Positions 62,970-64,000 of a DNA stretch of 64,000 nucleotides are shown in pieces. Source of the DNA: Owenia fusiformis (Eukaryota > Annelida > Polychaeta > Sabellida > Oweniidae); contig CAIIXF020000001.1 of NCBI GenBank assembly GCA_903813345.2, forward strand, positions 20,787,915-20,851,914, written 5' to 3'. Below the pieces are notes generated by a model. That model did no database searches. It was not told the origin of the DNA and was given only the letters and a program-made list of their open reading frames with translations. Numbering within the stretch: the stretch's first letter is position 1; every line of letters begins with the position of its first letter. The translations under genes and the position numbers were made by a program.

Positions 62970-64000
62970 CATGCTGACTCTGCTTTACCCTGAGTGTCAC
63001 ACTTTTGCATATAAGATGAAGCACTCATCACCTTTGAACTACCCAGAGTGACAAGATTTCTCGTCACCTTAGAAATGACAAAGAAGGAAAATCAAACTTT
63101 TTAATAGAGTACAAGCTTGTTTATTATGTTTTATGCTGTGATTAAATTGAATATGGAGTTCATGTCATTGAATCCCTATGTCATCTTGATCCATAAGGTA
63201 TCAACTGTTCCTACCTCTTTGATAGAACCAGCAGAAAGTGACAATAACTCTGTTAGAAACAATGCCACAACCCGAAGTTTATTTGTAATATATGAATTAA
63301 TTGGATATTTTAGACAAAATCCATGTGTTAATGTGGCAAGGAAACTCAGTCAGTCTGCAGCTTTAGATATTGATACAGATTGAATTAAGCAGTAGTGATG
63401 CTCTTACATGTAATTATCAAAACAATGACTTTTCCTTTATAGTTAAACCATTAAAATAACATTTGAATTAACTTGAGCAATTACCATGTAAAAGTCTGTG
63501 AGTTTGAAAAAATAATGGGAGTAGGTTTAATCTTATCTAGTACCAAGACCATCTCTATGTTTTGAAAACGAGATGGTATTGACACAAGAGAAGTCTTATC
63601 CTTTGTCAAATTCATTATGTGAAATTGATTTCTGACCTGCTCCCCTGTATGATTAGTGTATATGTTGATCATGCCATGCTCACTTACTTATATATGATAA
63701 TAGCCAATGATAATTATCAACCCTTTGATGTACTGCTTTTGTTTCATTGATATATTAGATATATCATGCAATACAATTTATTAAGACATTTTGATTACAT
63801 CTGTGTTCACTTATTTGTTAATTCTGTTTACACTGATTGACCATAGACCCATAGGTGGAGACGCTCTGATCAGTTAGACTATTTGGAGTTTTGACTTACA
63901 TCAGAGTTAGTGACCAGTGCTTTTGCGACATTATTTGAGGTTTATTTCATGTGTTTATAAATTTTCTGGACAATTTGAAATGAATAATTGGCAGAATGAA
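62970..64000. other. Downstream of CYB5RL
   Basis: Likely 3' UTR and intergenic sequence. An 88-codon plus-strand open frame (63117-63383) with no recognisable domain lies here; I cannot support it as a gene. Confidence 0.45.

Overview
This is a stretch of an animal nuclear genome, AT-rich and intron-rich, with small phase-consistent exons (GT-AG), many short terminal-inverted-repeat elements, a tRNA-derived SINE, and no prokaryotic features. The gene content (an agrin with Kazal, laminin-EGF, EGF and laminin-G modules; a pleckstrin-homology protein; PPM1G; a CYB5RL-type reductase) fits a bilaterian. The repeat style suggests a marine invertebrate, perhaps an invertebrate deuterostome, but the species cannot be fixed from the sequence.

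Region 1 (1-about 37,200, + strand): the 3' three quarters of an agrin-like heparan sulfate proteoglycan gene. I rebuilt 32 coding exons (2426-34092, about 1,646 residues in the window) with consistent phase at every junction. Order: four Kazal domains, a Cys-rich FGCCPDG segment, two laminin-EGF modules, a fifth Kazal, a Ser/Thr stretch with a short Cys module, an unusual linker (acidic+EGF, polybasic, acidic, acidic+EGF exons), then LG1-EGF-EGF-LG2-EGF-LG3 and a very basic C-terminal tail. The N-terminal exons lie to the left of the window. No SEA domain is seen. Introns fall where vertebrate agrin carries its alternatively spliced y and z inserts.

Region 2 (about 37,200-43,900): a small minus-strand PH-domain gene (38778-39332) set among transposon remnants, including a nested insertion with a clean target-site duplication.

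Region 3 (43,938-52,686, - strand): PPM1G, a nuclear PP2C-type phosphatase, in ten coding exons (696 residues), with the family's split catalytic domain interrupted by a long acidic and lysine-rich insert that has an internal duplication.

Region 4 (53,748-62,969, + strand, head to head with PPM1G): an exon that holds the end of an 87-residue unrecognised ORF and, 14 nt later, the start of a complete CYB5RL-like NADH-cytochrome b5 reductase ORF (356 residues). This looks like a dicistronic transcription unit. Its introns contain a large inverted repeat with a nested TA-flanked MITE and a 2-kb element with about 300-bp G-rich tandem repeats and a 33-nt G run.

The main points for follow-up are the dicistronic unit, an in-frame signal-peptide-like alternative start inside agrin (18187), the charge-alternating agrin linker with an all phase-1 exon series, and candidate agrin microexons at the y site and in a Ser-Gly run.
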